This document shows, piece after piece, positions 10,201 through 21,700 of a DNA stretch of 64,000 nt. A program made the translations under genes and the position numbers. The stretch spans positions 1,964,230 through 2,028,229 of the forward strand of contig CAJINV010000006.1 of NCBI GenBank assembly GCA_905178155.1, read 5' to 3'. This DNA is from Amoebophrya sp. A120 (taxonomy: Eukaryota; Sar; Dinophyceae; Syndiniales; Amoebophryaceae). Numbering within the stretch: the first letter of the stretch is position 1; every line of letters begins with the position of its first letter. The notes below the pieces were generated by a model that was given only the letters and a program-made list of their open reading frames with translations, was not told the DNA's origin and did no database searches.

Positions 10201-13200
10201 AAAATGGTGATCGTGGTCAAGAAGATGATGAAACTGAATTTACGAAAACGAAGATGAACAGTAGCAAGAATTATGCTGCAGCACCGGCTACGAAAACGAA
10301 CGACGACAAATATATCAGCTGCACTTCTACATCTAATTCAAATTCTAATACCGCTGCCAGCGACGGCCGTGAGTTTCTTTTGATGAACCAGCAGCAGCAG
10401 CAGCAGCGACAGAACACGTTTCATACAACAGTTGTATCGTCTACTAGAACTACCTCCTCGCAAGAAGAAGACCATCGAGGCGGACGGAGCTTGGCAGCTG
10501 CACCTCCGAGCGATTATACTGGCGACGCAAGTGGAAAAGCAGAGAAATCTTACAGCAACACAAATTACAATGACCAATACCGACGGGGGCAGTGGAAATC
10601 TGCCGGGGGTACAAGAGCAACGCCTGCCAGTGCAAACAATAATATCCCGGAGGGACAACACGATAATCTTCTTCTGCACAACAATGAACAAACCCCGTCC
10701 ACCGAGCAAAAGCGCAGCAATCAGCCTTCCAAGCCGCCAAGCCACTGCAGGGAGCGGTCGCTAATGTGGGACGGATTTTTACTCATCATTCCGGAGGGCC
10801 TGCTGGGGGGAGTCTTCTGGGGCTTATCCAACCTGTGTGTGTTAGTGTCGGTATTTGTATTTTCCTTTTTTTAAGAAAAAGAATAGCAAGCTGACGAGTG
10901 ATAACTTCCTACTTGTTGCCATTTTATTCTCCACTTTTCTCTTCTAGTACGACCATAATTCGTTCAGCATTGATACAACTAAGACTCCATGTGCAAAAAA
11001 CACAAAACAAAGGAATAAACAACAATCAGGTGAAGTTCCTCGGTCTGGGTGTGGGTTTTACCCTTTACCATGCGGTAAACCTTAGCTTTGCCTACTGCGT
11101 CGGCAGGTTCGATCTTTTCGGCGTCCCCCCCGAGTCCCGGAAAAATTGGGTGCAAGACCTGTCGCAGGTGGTGAATGTGATTGCGTTCATCCTCGTGATG
11201 TGCGTCGAAACCAATGGCGGGGGTAGTAGTAGTGGTACTAGCAGCGGAAGGATCTCCAAACACGGCGCAGTTCTTGCAGCACAACAGGCCGCAACTTCTC
11301 CCGGCTTATCTACTACTTTGGAGAACAACGAGAAGCAGCAGCTTCAAATTACCACACAGCGCAGTCGCGGCGAGTCAAAAATTATCAAATGTAAAAATGT
11401 CTGGGTCTGGAAGAATGCAACTTGTCATGCTGCATTTGGATTCCAGAAAAATCTGTATTGCATGAGTACCGAAAGGAATGTACTTTTTGCTACGCGGAGA
11501 GGGTATTTGTCATGCGGAATAGGCATCAAAAAGCTCTGAAAAAATCTGTGATGCTAAATCTGCATGCATCACAGACATCAGGGCTCATGCAAAACGTGCA
11601 TGACAAGTATCAGAATGTTCCAGACCCAGACATTTTTACATTTGATAAAAATTTCTGGCAGTAGCACTTCGCGGTCCAGTGCAGCTTCGGCGCAGACAAC
11701 TGGAGCACACGAAGGTATCCTGTGCAAAAGTATCGCATTCGTATTGCAGTCATGCACTACAAATCTTTTTTTGAAGGTAAATCCGCATTACAAATTTTCT
11801 TTCTCATGCTGAGGAAATTTGTAATGCATTTATACGAGTACGATACTTTTCCACTGCATAGAAGGCCAGGAAGGCCGGATCTCGACGCTTGCCGAGGACC
11901 AGCTTCCGACTTCTGAAATGGTGGGCCAGCTGTCCTCCAATAGCGGCCGGGGACACAGTTTGCTACACTTAAGGCCAGTGGATCTGGAGGACGAAGCGGA
12001 CATTCGGGAGGGCGCGACACAGGACGACGTCGAGGGAAACCTTCATCTTCCAGCAGGGCGAACGAGTACTCCGCAGCAGGGCGACGTGTACCAATTTGAG
12101 CCGAATCTTCTTCTGCACCAAGACAGCGCTGAGACTTCTACCGCGCACCAGCACCTGAGCCGGACCATGAAGAAGGCAATCGGTTTATCGTAAGGAAAAA
12201 TCCCCCCTCCCCATATCGAAAACGTATCCGTCTGAAAATTTGTGATGCGCATTTGTGACCTCAAATCCTGTCTGTCTTGCAAGAAGGCAAGTCCAGAAAG
12301 CGTTCCGCATTTTGCAGGCGGTTTGTGATGCTGTTGGGCTAAGAGCGTACGCGTTTGCCATGCTAGGCGCCTACGTCAAAACCTCTCGACTGAGGCTTGG
12401 CATATGCCTGCAGTCCTCTACTGCAAGACAAATCCGATTTGTGTATGGAAATCCAGCATCAGAAACTTCGTTTCGATATGGGGAGGGGGGATTTTTCCTT
12501 TTGATACGGTTTTACCGTGGGCTTGACCGCGGGCGTGTTTTTATCAAATGCAAATATGTGGTCTGGGTCTGGAAGAATGCGAGATTTGCCATGCTGGTCT
12601 AGCATGACTCTGCACTCTGTATTGCGTGGCCACCAAGAGGTCCTCTTGCCTGTCATGCAAAAGCTCAGTTTCTCATGCGAAATACGCAGCACAGAAAGAC
12701 GAAAAAGCTTGTCATGCTTGGCGGCGCATTACAGAGCACTTTATTGTTCACGGACTTGCATCACAAGTTTCCAGACCCAGCAGACATTTTTGCAGTTGAT
12801 AGTTTTGCGGCCTGAACCAAGTCCCGTATTCCGTGTGGACCGGAACCAGCCAGGGGAAAGCCACTCCGTATCAAACTGAAAAATGCCCCCACCCCATGTT
12901 CAAAAGACAATTTGCGTTGCTGGATTTGTGTACACAAATGAACTTTGTATTGCAGCAAGAGATGATTGTCGGCATATTCTCAGCCCATTTGCGTACGCAT
13001 CCCGCTAGCACCTGCGCATGACGAGAAACAAGTGCGACATCGGCGAAAACGCATGACAGACTGGCTGCACAATGCGCCACATGGGTGTCGTTTGCCTTGT
13101 ACGCAAGACAAAGCTGATTTGTGGCCACAAATCAGCATCACAGATCTTCTTTTCGATAATGGGGAGGGGAGATTTTTCCTTACAATACTCCCGTGCACTT

Positions 13201-13752
13201 GTTTACCCTGAGCCAGACCCTCGGGATTTGGTTCTCTGCGGCCTTCGCGTTTGCCGTGTACGATGTCCTGCTGACGACGGTGAGGTATGCATTGCGAAAG
13301 TGTCGTACTAGTAGGAATGGCATTACAAATTCGCTCAGCATGACAACTGGAATTTGTCATGCTGATTTTCCTTGCGAAAAAAATTTGTCATGCATGACAG
13401 CAATTACTACGAGTACGATACTTTTGCATTTCATATGAAGCCCAACCCCGTCACCGGCAAGGTGTTCAATCTGATCAAGCCCAAGCAGCTGACCAAAGTG
13501 CCACCCTTTTACGCCGCCATGATCCCGGGGGTGTTGTGGACCCTGGGGTTTTACTTCGGCTTGTCGGGGGTAGCGCTCTTCGGGCTGGGTATCGGCTACG
13601 TGCTCACTGCGGTCGGCCCGGTAGCCGTTTCCGGGATGATAGCGACGCTAGTGTTTGACGAGATCGCCCACTGGAAGCAAAAGGTTTTATTCTGGACCGC
13701 TGTCGGCTTGATGGCCTTATCGCAGGCAGCGCTGATCGGGTTCTCGGATTGA
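4238..13752 (+). CDS. TMEM144/GRP-like multi-pass sugar-transporter family protein with long hydrophilic insertions
   Basis: This is probably a polytopic transporter of the drug/metabolite superfamily, most like TMEM144. Visible pieces are: first membrane pair near 4274-4740 (VLFFGVMYAPARKY, VIFQFLMSCGVLM); LLGGVFWGLSNLC and FLGLGVGFTLYHAVNLS near 10790-11110 with FDLFGV after it; KKAIG-FTVGLTAGVF near 12170-12540; a tail of four hydrophobic segments 13193-13750 (GIWFSAAFAFAVYDVL, GVLWTLGFYFGLSGVALFGL, GYVLTAVGPVAVSGMIATLV). Between membrane pairs lies about 470 residues of charged, Q/N/S/T-rich sequence, unusual for the family. There are nine insertion elements plus a GT-AG intron at 10851-11029. 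Counted from the first in-frame ATG (4238) the spliced product is about 974 aa. The frame is open upstream to 4100, so the N terminus is uncertain. Family call moderate; substrate unknown. Confidence 0.72.
4403..4691. mobile_element. Introner, family K
   Basis: Perfect TSD TGATG. Starts TATTCTGAGTAAAAGCG, ends TTTTTACTCAGGATA. Removal joins the first membrane exon to the next in frame. Confidence 0.93.
5018..5178. mobile_element. Introner, family A
   Basis: TSD degenerate (CTCTT/CTCCG). Starts TATCCTGTGCAAAAG, ends TTGCAATGCATA. The right TIR is diverged. Frame restored. Confidence 0.85.
5490..6456 (+). repeat. Left arm of the giant element (inverted repeat with 8976-9942)
   Basis: Nearly exact reverse complement of 8976-9942. 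It contains stacked small hairpins built on TCCGCATTACAAATGCGGA and GCCCGACCTTT...AAAGGTCGGGC (about 5850-6020). Confidence 0.93.
6457..8975. other. GC-rich core of the giant element, no gene recognised
   Basis: Very GC-rich with overlapping open frames in all six frames and no recognisable domain. Near-symmetric GAGAATGATTCTCG and GAGAATCATTCTCG sequences at about 7645-7775 mark the palindrome centre. Confidence 0.7.
8976..9942 (-). repeat. Right arm of the giant element
   Basis: Inverted copy of 5490-6456, the same length by my alignment with few differences, which suggests recent insertion or gene conversion between arms. Confidence 0.93.
10851..11029 (+). other. Conventional GT-AG spliceosomal intron
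   Basis: Donor TCG|GTATTTGT and acceptor CAATCAG|GTG. It has no TIR and no TSD. Splicing joins LVS to VKFLGLG in frame, and the joined segment fits the transporter fold. An alternative CTTCTAG acceptor at about 10947 gives the wrong frame. Confidence 0.85.
11383..11647. mobile_element. Introner, family B
   Basis: Perfect TSD AAAAT. Starts TATCAAATGTAAAAATGTC, ends ACATTTTTACATTTGATA. Frame restored. Confidence 0.94.
11716..11860. mobile_element. Introner, family A
   Basis: Perfect TSD GAAGG. Starts TATCCTGTGCAAAAG, ends ATACTTTTCCACTGCATA. Frame restored. Confidence 0.94.
12186..12506. mobile_element. Introner, family F
   Basis: Perfect TSD CGGTT. Starts TATCGTAAGGAAAAATCC, ends GGATTTTTCCTTTTGATA. 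Removal rebuilds KKAIGFTVGL. Confidence 0.94.
12542..12801. mobile_element. Introner, family B
   Basis: Perfect TSD GTTTT. Starts TATCAAATGCAAATATG, ends ACATTTTTGCAGTTGATA. Removal rebuilds AGVFCGLNQVPYS. Confidence 0.94.
12869..13187. mobile_element. Introner with mixed ends: family J left, family F right
   Basis: TSD CTCCG/CTCCC. The left end TATCAAACTGAAAAATGCCC is J-type; the right end GAGATTTTTCCTTACAATA is F-type. Frame restored. Confidence 0.86.
13286..13435. mobile_element. Introner, family A
   Basis: TSD TGAGG/TGAAG. Starts TATGCATTGCGAAAGTG, ends ACTTTTGCATTTCATA. Frame restored into the C-terminal membrane exon. Confidence 0.88.
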
Positions 13753-15772
13753 TACGACCACGCTGTGGTGTTTGTCATGAGTCAATTATTTCTGAAATGT
13801 GCAAGCATATTCACGTCGTGGTCGCGAGTGCTGCGTAGGAATTCAGCTATTCTCGGAGGACTTGACTCGACGCACTAGCGTTCCGGCGCTAAATTTCACA
13901 CTGTAGGCCACACAACGAGGACCTCCTCCCACTTAATATCTATGAAGAGTACTACCGCGGCGTGCTGGTGGTGCTTTGTTTATTTATCTACACGCACGAC
14001 ATTTATCTTTTGCTAGTGGAATGAGGAACGCACTTTCTATCCTTTTCTGCACGGTGTTTAGGCCGGAGATGAACTACCCAGAGAAAATCAACGAAGCTAT
14101 CGTCACTTTGATGTACTTATTCGCTCTTTTTTCGTAGGTAACGGCGCCTGTTTTTTTTTTTTAACGTTGAGGTGTAGTTTGAGACTTCAACAGCTTTAGC
14201 AGTACCAACAAAATGATCGTTGAAATCAACCCACACCAGAGAGAAATTAACAGAAATTAACAGCAACTAGTGCTATTACTTTCATTTGAGTTTTTTCAAT
14301 TTGCCAGACTCACAAACAACGATTACGATTCTATTTCATCCAAAATCTTCTAGGGTTTAGATTTAGTACCTTAATTTGATACATATTTATACCTAGCGTT
14401 CGTAGTCCTTCAAAAACAACAGAGAAATCCACCGCACCAATCCACCGCACCGAGCAAGACTCGTGGTTTAAGTATTTGGCGCCACGTTTCCATCTCGAAG
14501 AAATCCACTTACCTTGCTAGAAGTCCAACTGTGCTGGTGTAGAGTAAAAAAAACTGTTCCTAGCTGCGTCATGTATGGTTGTCGTGCTCTCTACGGCACG
14601 ACGAAATAGGTTGTCTTCATCCAAAAACCACTACGAAGAATCATTTTTTTTTTTATTTTGCGACGTGGCAGCCACGCCACAACAACTTAGCCGAAAGAAC
14701 CGCGCCGAATCGGAGAAAGCCGCATGATGTTGACCATGCGTTCAGCAATCCGACGAAGTAGGTGCATGTGTTTGAGCTCAAGAATAAGTGGAATTTCAGT
14801 TTCCGGTCTCAGTTCTTGCTATTCCTATTAGGCGGTGCTCGCCTTCGACAAATCCTTATCTGGGTTCAAGGCCACCATATTAATTTCTGTTTGGTCCCTG
14901 ATCCTTCCTTTCCAGATCTTTCTTGGTTTCTGATTCATTCCTGAACGATGTATTCCTATTCCTAAAAACTACGAAGAAGATCTTCTACACTTCCGAGAGT
15001 GCAAATGCGAGAGCGATGGTTTGTTTGCTTCTTTTGGGTCGGAAAACAAGGAAAGAAAGGCTAGGACTTTCGAGTCTGTCTTTTTGTTTTTGTTGAGAGA
15101 CGCACAAAAATACCTTTCTTCTTCTGAGAAACGTTCTTGAGTTTGTGTGTAAATATTCTCTTTTCGCGTTCTGAACATGATACGAATATTGTCGTTTTTG
15201 TTTTCACGACCCGGCAAGATCAACATGGCGCCACAATTTTTTGTGTATTTTGCTTTGCTCCTTTACTTGGCCCAAGCCCGTACTTCTATCTTCAACAAGC
15301 GAAGATATAATTAACTACAGGGCTTGATTGAAGAATGTAGCGCAGGAGCAGGGTGGACGTGGGTGTTACTCGTTTTTTCTTTCTCATTGATCCTCTGCCC
15401 GCAATGTTGGAGGGATAATGTTATGCTTGAGTAGAGCAGCGAACATACTGGAACGAAGCGATGAAATTATTAAGCGCGACTATAGAAAAGGAGATGATGT
15501 CTGCTCGTGGTTGCAGCTCCTCTGGTGTTTTTTTCGGCAGTTCCGCTGCTGGTAACAAGCAATGATCTTCAGGGCCCGGCGCCCCCGTTTCGCCGCGGTT
15601 GTGCGTGTAATGAAGTCGAGGAACGAAAGCGACGTGCAAGGTTTTGCACAACTACTTCGACCCCCTGCCGGGTGTACAGCTTCAACTTGCGCTGCAGCGC
15701 TCGGGCAAAGACAAACTGAAGGCTACTTTTGAACACGGCAATAGACCTATTCGTGCACAGAAGTGAGCTGCG
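13753..15772. other. Intergenic region
   Basis: Mixed, fairly AT-rich sequence between the transporter and the giant gene, with homopolymer T runs near 14150 and 14645. No introner ends, RNA gene or credible coding segment was seen. Confidence 0.6.
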
Positions 15773-18700
15773 ATGGGTTGTGGCGCGTCAGCGGTTCCGA
15801 TAGCGCCCGAGGGCGGCGGAGGGCAGCATGAGGAGGAAGGGGATCCTCAACCAGCTATCCTGAGTAAAAACGTACCCACACCAGAGTCAGGATGGGGATT
15901 TTGCAACACAAAGCTAGGAGCTTTGTGAGTCACGCATGACAAGTTGAGCTCTGCAGTGTAGTGCAGGTTAGCAAGTGCAGCCGCATCACAGATTCATCGG
16001 CTCATCCTGTTCACAGCATCACAAATTCCAAAACAGGATTGGAAATGGCTCTCATGGTGATGCGCATTACAAGTCTCTCTGTCTTTGCAAATCTGCATGA
16101 CAACTCTGGTGTGGGTACGTTTTTACTTAGGATACCAGCTGCACCGGCGTCAGGTATTGGAGTTTCGCCTTCGACTGTGGGCGCGACGGCGCCTTATCAA
16201 CTGCACAAATGTTGTCTGGGTCTGCTAGAAACTTGCGATGCTGTGCGGTGGGCAAGAACCGGAAAAATCACACTTAGTTCCATCAAGTGTGCCCAAGCGG
16301 GACAAGTTTTTTGCACATAATTAATTTCCAACTTTCGCATGCGTACTAGCCCGCGTGACCACAAACAAGTGTGTTTTTCATCTTTCTGCAAGGACGAGCA
16401 CGAGGAAAGGCCGCTTTTCCTTTTGTCTATCATGCCTCCAACCAGATTCTTCAGATTGACTTGCAAAACACGCAAGAAGGCCTGTGCCAGTTTTCTCGAC
16501 CCAGACCACATATTTGCGACTTGCATGCCGATGCCCCTCCGCAGAGCACGACTTGTAATCAGCCGAAATACACCGCGACCGAATTGCGCCGCATGAGCAT
16601 CAAGGACCTGAAACAAATCGGAATCGAAGAGCTGCATTTGGGCGCCGACTTTTTCCAGAAGAACCACTTCACCGAAAAAGACGAGCTGGTAAACTTTATC
16701 GCCGAGCGCGCGCCGCCTGCTGTGAGTGTCGCGGCCAATAACCACGCTGAAGATGGTGCGCAGTCTAGTACTGGTCAGAATCTCGCGGCGAGCGAGCAGG
16801 CAGGCTCGCGACAGGCAAGTACAACAGGCTTCCACCCCGTCGTGCGGAACCCACGAATCAAGCTTGCAGATTTGGTTCTACCGAAAAGAATATCAACTGT
16901 AAAAGTGTCTGGGTCTGGAAACTTGTGATGCTGGTTGGCGTATCATGAGGCGGCCACAAGTGCTGGCTTAGCATGACAAGTTTCTGAGCTTCGAGGTGTT
17001 GCCTATTCTGCATGACAAACTACGTTTCTGCATGACAAAAAAACGGGGCTCTTGGGTGACGTGCATGACAGACTTTGGGGTCATGCTGGCAGAGCATGAC
17101 AGACCTTCCATTCAGACATTTCTACAATCCATAAAGAAGACCTACTGAAACAGGAGGTGGATCTGGATCCGACTTCAACATTGCACCGCTGCTTGAACCC
17201 AAAACGTGGCTCGAGCTGTCAGTGAAAGAAGTCAAGCTCTGGCTGTCCTACTTCTCGCTTACTGCGCCGCCCTATCTGCTGGAGAAGCAGCAATTAATCG
17301 ACTTTCTCTTGGAAGAAGTTGGGGAAACTCTTCTCAGCGAAGTGTTGCAAGAGCGGCTGCGGCAAGAGATGTCTACTTCACACCAGGCCGGCGGTGGAAA
17401 CACCTCCAGTAAAATTGGCGCGCGAGGAACGGGCACCGCAGCAGCGGCCGATAAGAACAAGACGAGAAGTGGGAGTGCAACCTCTGGCCCTGTGCCTACC
17501 CAAGAAAAAAACTGTGTTCTTCGGCTGACAGCATCACAAATTTGCTCTACATGACAGAGAAAACCTGTTATGCGTGGCTGGCAAGGGAAAACACACAGGA
17601 AAAGAGGACTTCATGGTTGTCTGGCATGACAGGTGTAGCATTTTTGCATTCTCTGCATTACAGAGTTACAATTACACAGTTTTTTTCTTGCACATTACCG
17701 GGGCTGCAGTTACTCCAGTTAGAAGACATCACCGACAATACTACGCCATATGGGTGTGTCAGGAGTGAAATCGACAAAGTTGAAATAATCTGTGATGCAT
17801 AAAATGCAAGGCACTGAGTGACTGTCTTGCAGGGATTGCAAGCGAGGCTGATTGTGAGCCTGCTTCGGGTTTGGGATAGAGCTGCTAAAGCAGCATAACA
17901 AAGGATGCCTTCTTTCGATAAACAGCATGACACACTGGATTTCAGTGAGGTCGAATCTTGTCATGCGCCGCTTGGAAATTGGGCTTCCAACTGGTATCGG
18001 TTTTATGCATCACAAATTTTTCAACTTTGTCAATTTCAATCCTGACAGTTCCATACGCCATCTACCTCGGCGGGGCACAGCGGCAGGTCCGCGGGCGGAG
18101 CGGGTAGTACACCAGCTAGCACTTTTCATGCGGGCGGGGCCGCCCGGGGTCGTGGTACAGCAGCTTCTTCTAGAGGCCGCACAGCTGCGGGCGGGAAGTC
18201 TGTGCAACAGGAGCTGACCAAAGAGGAAGAGCAGCTGATTGCTGCGATTTTGGTGGTGGTGAAAAATCTGCGGCAGCAGGCTGTGCAGTGGCGGGACGTG
18301 CTCATGAAAGAATTGGAGGAAAAAGTGCCACGCTACGGGAAGTGGCAGAACCGTGACCTATGAACTGCAATACTTGGTCTGGAAGATTGCCAGGTTTGTC
18401 ATGCATATTTTGCATCATCCATGATGTCTGTAAGGCATGCCCTAGCATCACAGATTTTTAGAGGGCTTTGTGATGCATCTACCGCATGAGAAATGTTGCC
18501 CTCTCCGCGTAGCACAAACTGGAGGCCTCGTCTACTTGCTGCTCGTACAATGCAAATATTTTCCGAATCCAGAGACGGCATCACAAGTTTAGAATCCTCC
18601 AGTCCCAGACATATTTGCATTTGATAGGACAGATTGTTCTACAAGAAACGGCCAGTGTACGTAAAAGACGCGTCAGAATTGCAGAGGAGCGGCCGGATGA

Positions 18701-21700
18701 AAGGTTCCGCGCTCGAAGCGGGGGATGATTGCGAAGGTGTCGTGAAGAATGAAACCAAAATTGTCGTGGTAATCGATATGGAAACCGAGAAGGAACTGGA
18801 AGTAGGGGCTGACAAGCTGCGCCGGTTCGATGCCGACTACTTTCCGGAGCACAAAAAATTCTCGGACATCGAGGACTTTCGGAGCCAGCTGAATGAGATC
18901 GAGCAGGCCTGTGACGATGAGGAAGAAGCGCTGACCAGTATGGGGCTCTCAAACGTTACATTCTCAACTGCTACATGGATTTGTAATGCAAAACTCCGCT
19001 AAGCCGCCAAATAATCAAGCTGCCTCGCATGACAAATTTCCGAAGTACTAAACAGGAACTGCATCTGTGCCAAGACTGTAATGCGAAAGCAGCAAGCTTG
19101 CGCCGGCTGTTCTTGCTGTTCTTGCATTACAAATTCATGTGACAGTTGAGAATGTAAAGCTTGAGAACACGATAACCAGGTTTCTGGAAGTGCAAGAGAA
19201 CGACTCTGCGGGTGGTGTATCGTGAGTAGAAAAAACTGTCTCAGTCTCAAACCCCTATGCAGCAGACTCAACAAGACAAACTTGCTGCTAGCAAGAAACA
19301 AAAATTTCTGATGCGTCCGAAACACGGGATGAAAAGAACACCTATGAAAGACGACTGTCTTGCTTGAAGATCTCGTCCAGCATGACAAAAAATTGCGTCA
19401 AGGAAGTTGCGCATCACAAGTTGAGACTGAGACAGCTTTTTTCTCACCACGATAATGTGGCGTCGCGCATGACGAGTACGAGAATCTAGATCTGGAAAAA
19501 ATCGCGGAGGAGCTGGAGAAAATCTCCGCGGTGTTATCAACTGTAAAAATGTCTGGGTCTGGAAGATTGCCAGGTTTGTCATGCACATTTTGCGTGGCTC
19601 CTGATGTCTGTGATCCATGCCCTAGCATCACAGATTTTGTGAGGGCTTTCTGATGCCTATACCGCATGACAAATGCTCTCTCCGTGTAGCAAGACTTGGA
19701 CTCTATTTGCTGCTCATGCAGTACAGATTTTTTTAGAATCCAAAATCAGCATGACAAGTTGGATTCTTCCAGACCACCCAGACATTTTTACAGTTGGTAG
19801 GTGTTGGTCGGGACCGACTGGAAACCCAAGGCGCGACACAAACTGCCGAAGCACTGGGTAGAAAAAATCTCGACCCAGTACGGTGTGATATCAAGTACAA
19901 ATATGTCTGGGCCACTCAGGAAAGAATGGAATTTGTGATGCTAGCTTTCGATGATACAAAAACCTGTATTGCAAGAGCAGCAAACGGCACTCATATTTTT
20001 GCTATTCTGAGAAGGCATTTCTCATGAAGTATAGGCATGAGAGAGCCTCCACAAAACCTGTAATGCTAAACCATGCATCACCGACATCGCAGGTGCAGGT
20101 CATGTAAAATTTGCATGACAAACAACCCCAATCTTCCAGACCCAGACATAGTTGCATTTGATATGTGAGCTACTTTTACAACACGCAAACCGGAGAAACC
20201 ACCTGGCATCGCCCCGACAAGACGGACGGATCTATATCCCACGAAAAAACTATTTCACTGTGAACTTGTGATGCATGGAATGAAGCGCAAAGCTATTTGT
20301 CTTGCTACACGTGCAAGACATAGGATTTTTAAGGGTGTTTCCCCTTGGGAAGTGCGCATGGCAAATTTTCTGTGCCATGTGTAACAAACTTGTGATGCAG
20401 ATCTTGCAAAATCATCACAGTGAAACAGTTTTTTCCTGCGATAATCTAGTTCATCAGCTTCCAATGACGAAGACCAGTCCCCCGGTGCGCGAAAGAAATT
20501 CTTGGAAAAAAACAAGGCCTTCGTGGAGAAATATATGAGCGATAAAAATGTTGCGGCAACATCTGCGTCATCTGCAGGTACAAATATGACACCAGGGAAG
20601 GAAAAGAAAACTAAGCACGAGATCGACACAACTTCTGGTGGTGATCTTCCCGGTGATCAGGCAAAGCGACTCACACAAGTAGAACAGACGCCCACCCCTA
20701 ATTTTTCCAGCGGCGGGCGGGAGAGCGACAAGACATCGAAAAACACCACTCGCCTCCCACGAGAACCCTCACCCATCGAGAAATTTGCGGCCCAGGAATT
20801 TGGTGCGTCATCAAGAACCGGCGGAGCTGCAAATAAAGCGGGTGATGTAAGAACAACGTCCGGGGGTCGTGGAATTATCTCCACGCCAGGCGGCGATTCC
20901 GATTTTGACGTTTTATCGTCGTCTGACGAGGATGAAATTCTGGAAAAGACAACGACAGGTCAGCTCTTGAAGTTTGGGAGAAGTAGCACGAGTGGTCCTA
21001 CAACTGGTGGGGGAGGACTACAGGGGCCGCAAGGAGGTCTTTCTAGTGCTGCAACCAGCGGCGGAACAAGAACAGCAGTATCAAAGGCTTTTGTTAACAA
21101 CAAGGAGCAGAGCACCACGTCCTCATTGTTCGCAACTCTGGTTGTGGACAAAACAAAAATCTTTCCCTCAGGAGAAGATGACCACTCGGCGCAAGGTGGT
21201 CGCGGTAGTGCAGCTTCCAGTCTTCATGAGCAGGCCGTCGCGGCCACAGGAGCACCAGCTGCCCCAGGGGATAAAAGTAAAACCGAGCAGTATTCAACCT
21301 CTAGTACGAGTGCTTACGAAGTGAGGGCGAGTGATAAGGCACACCAGCTCGGATCAGGTAGTCATCATGACCAAAATCATCCCACCAACAGTACTAACGT
21401 GTTAGACTCAACGGGAAGGTCGGTGGCGTCGATGTCGTCTCTGCAATCGAATCACTGGGCGGAGAATATGGCGTTCTCAACGGTCACATTCTCAACTGTT
21501 ACATGAATTTGTGATGCAAGAATGGCAAAAGTGAAGGGGTGGCCTTGCATCTCTCGCATGACAGATGTGGCGGAGTAGATTCTCAGCCTCTTTGGCCCTT
21601 CGGGAGTTTTTAGTCATGCGAAGCAGCTTGACCGTGTCGAGTCTGATCGGGATTTTGCATGACGAATCATGTAACAGTAAGAGGGGCCGTCGGACCGGGA

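Noticed and set aside
10947-10950. CTTCTAG acceptor for the conventional intron of the transporter gene
   Set aside because: It gives a different frame and destroys the VKFLGLGVGF membrane segment; the acceptor at 11028-11029 does not.
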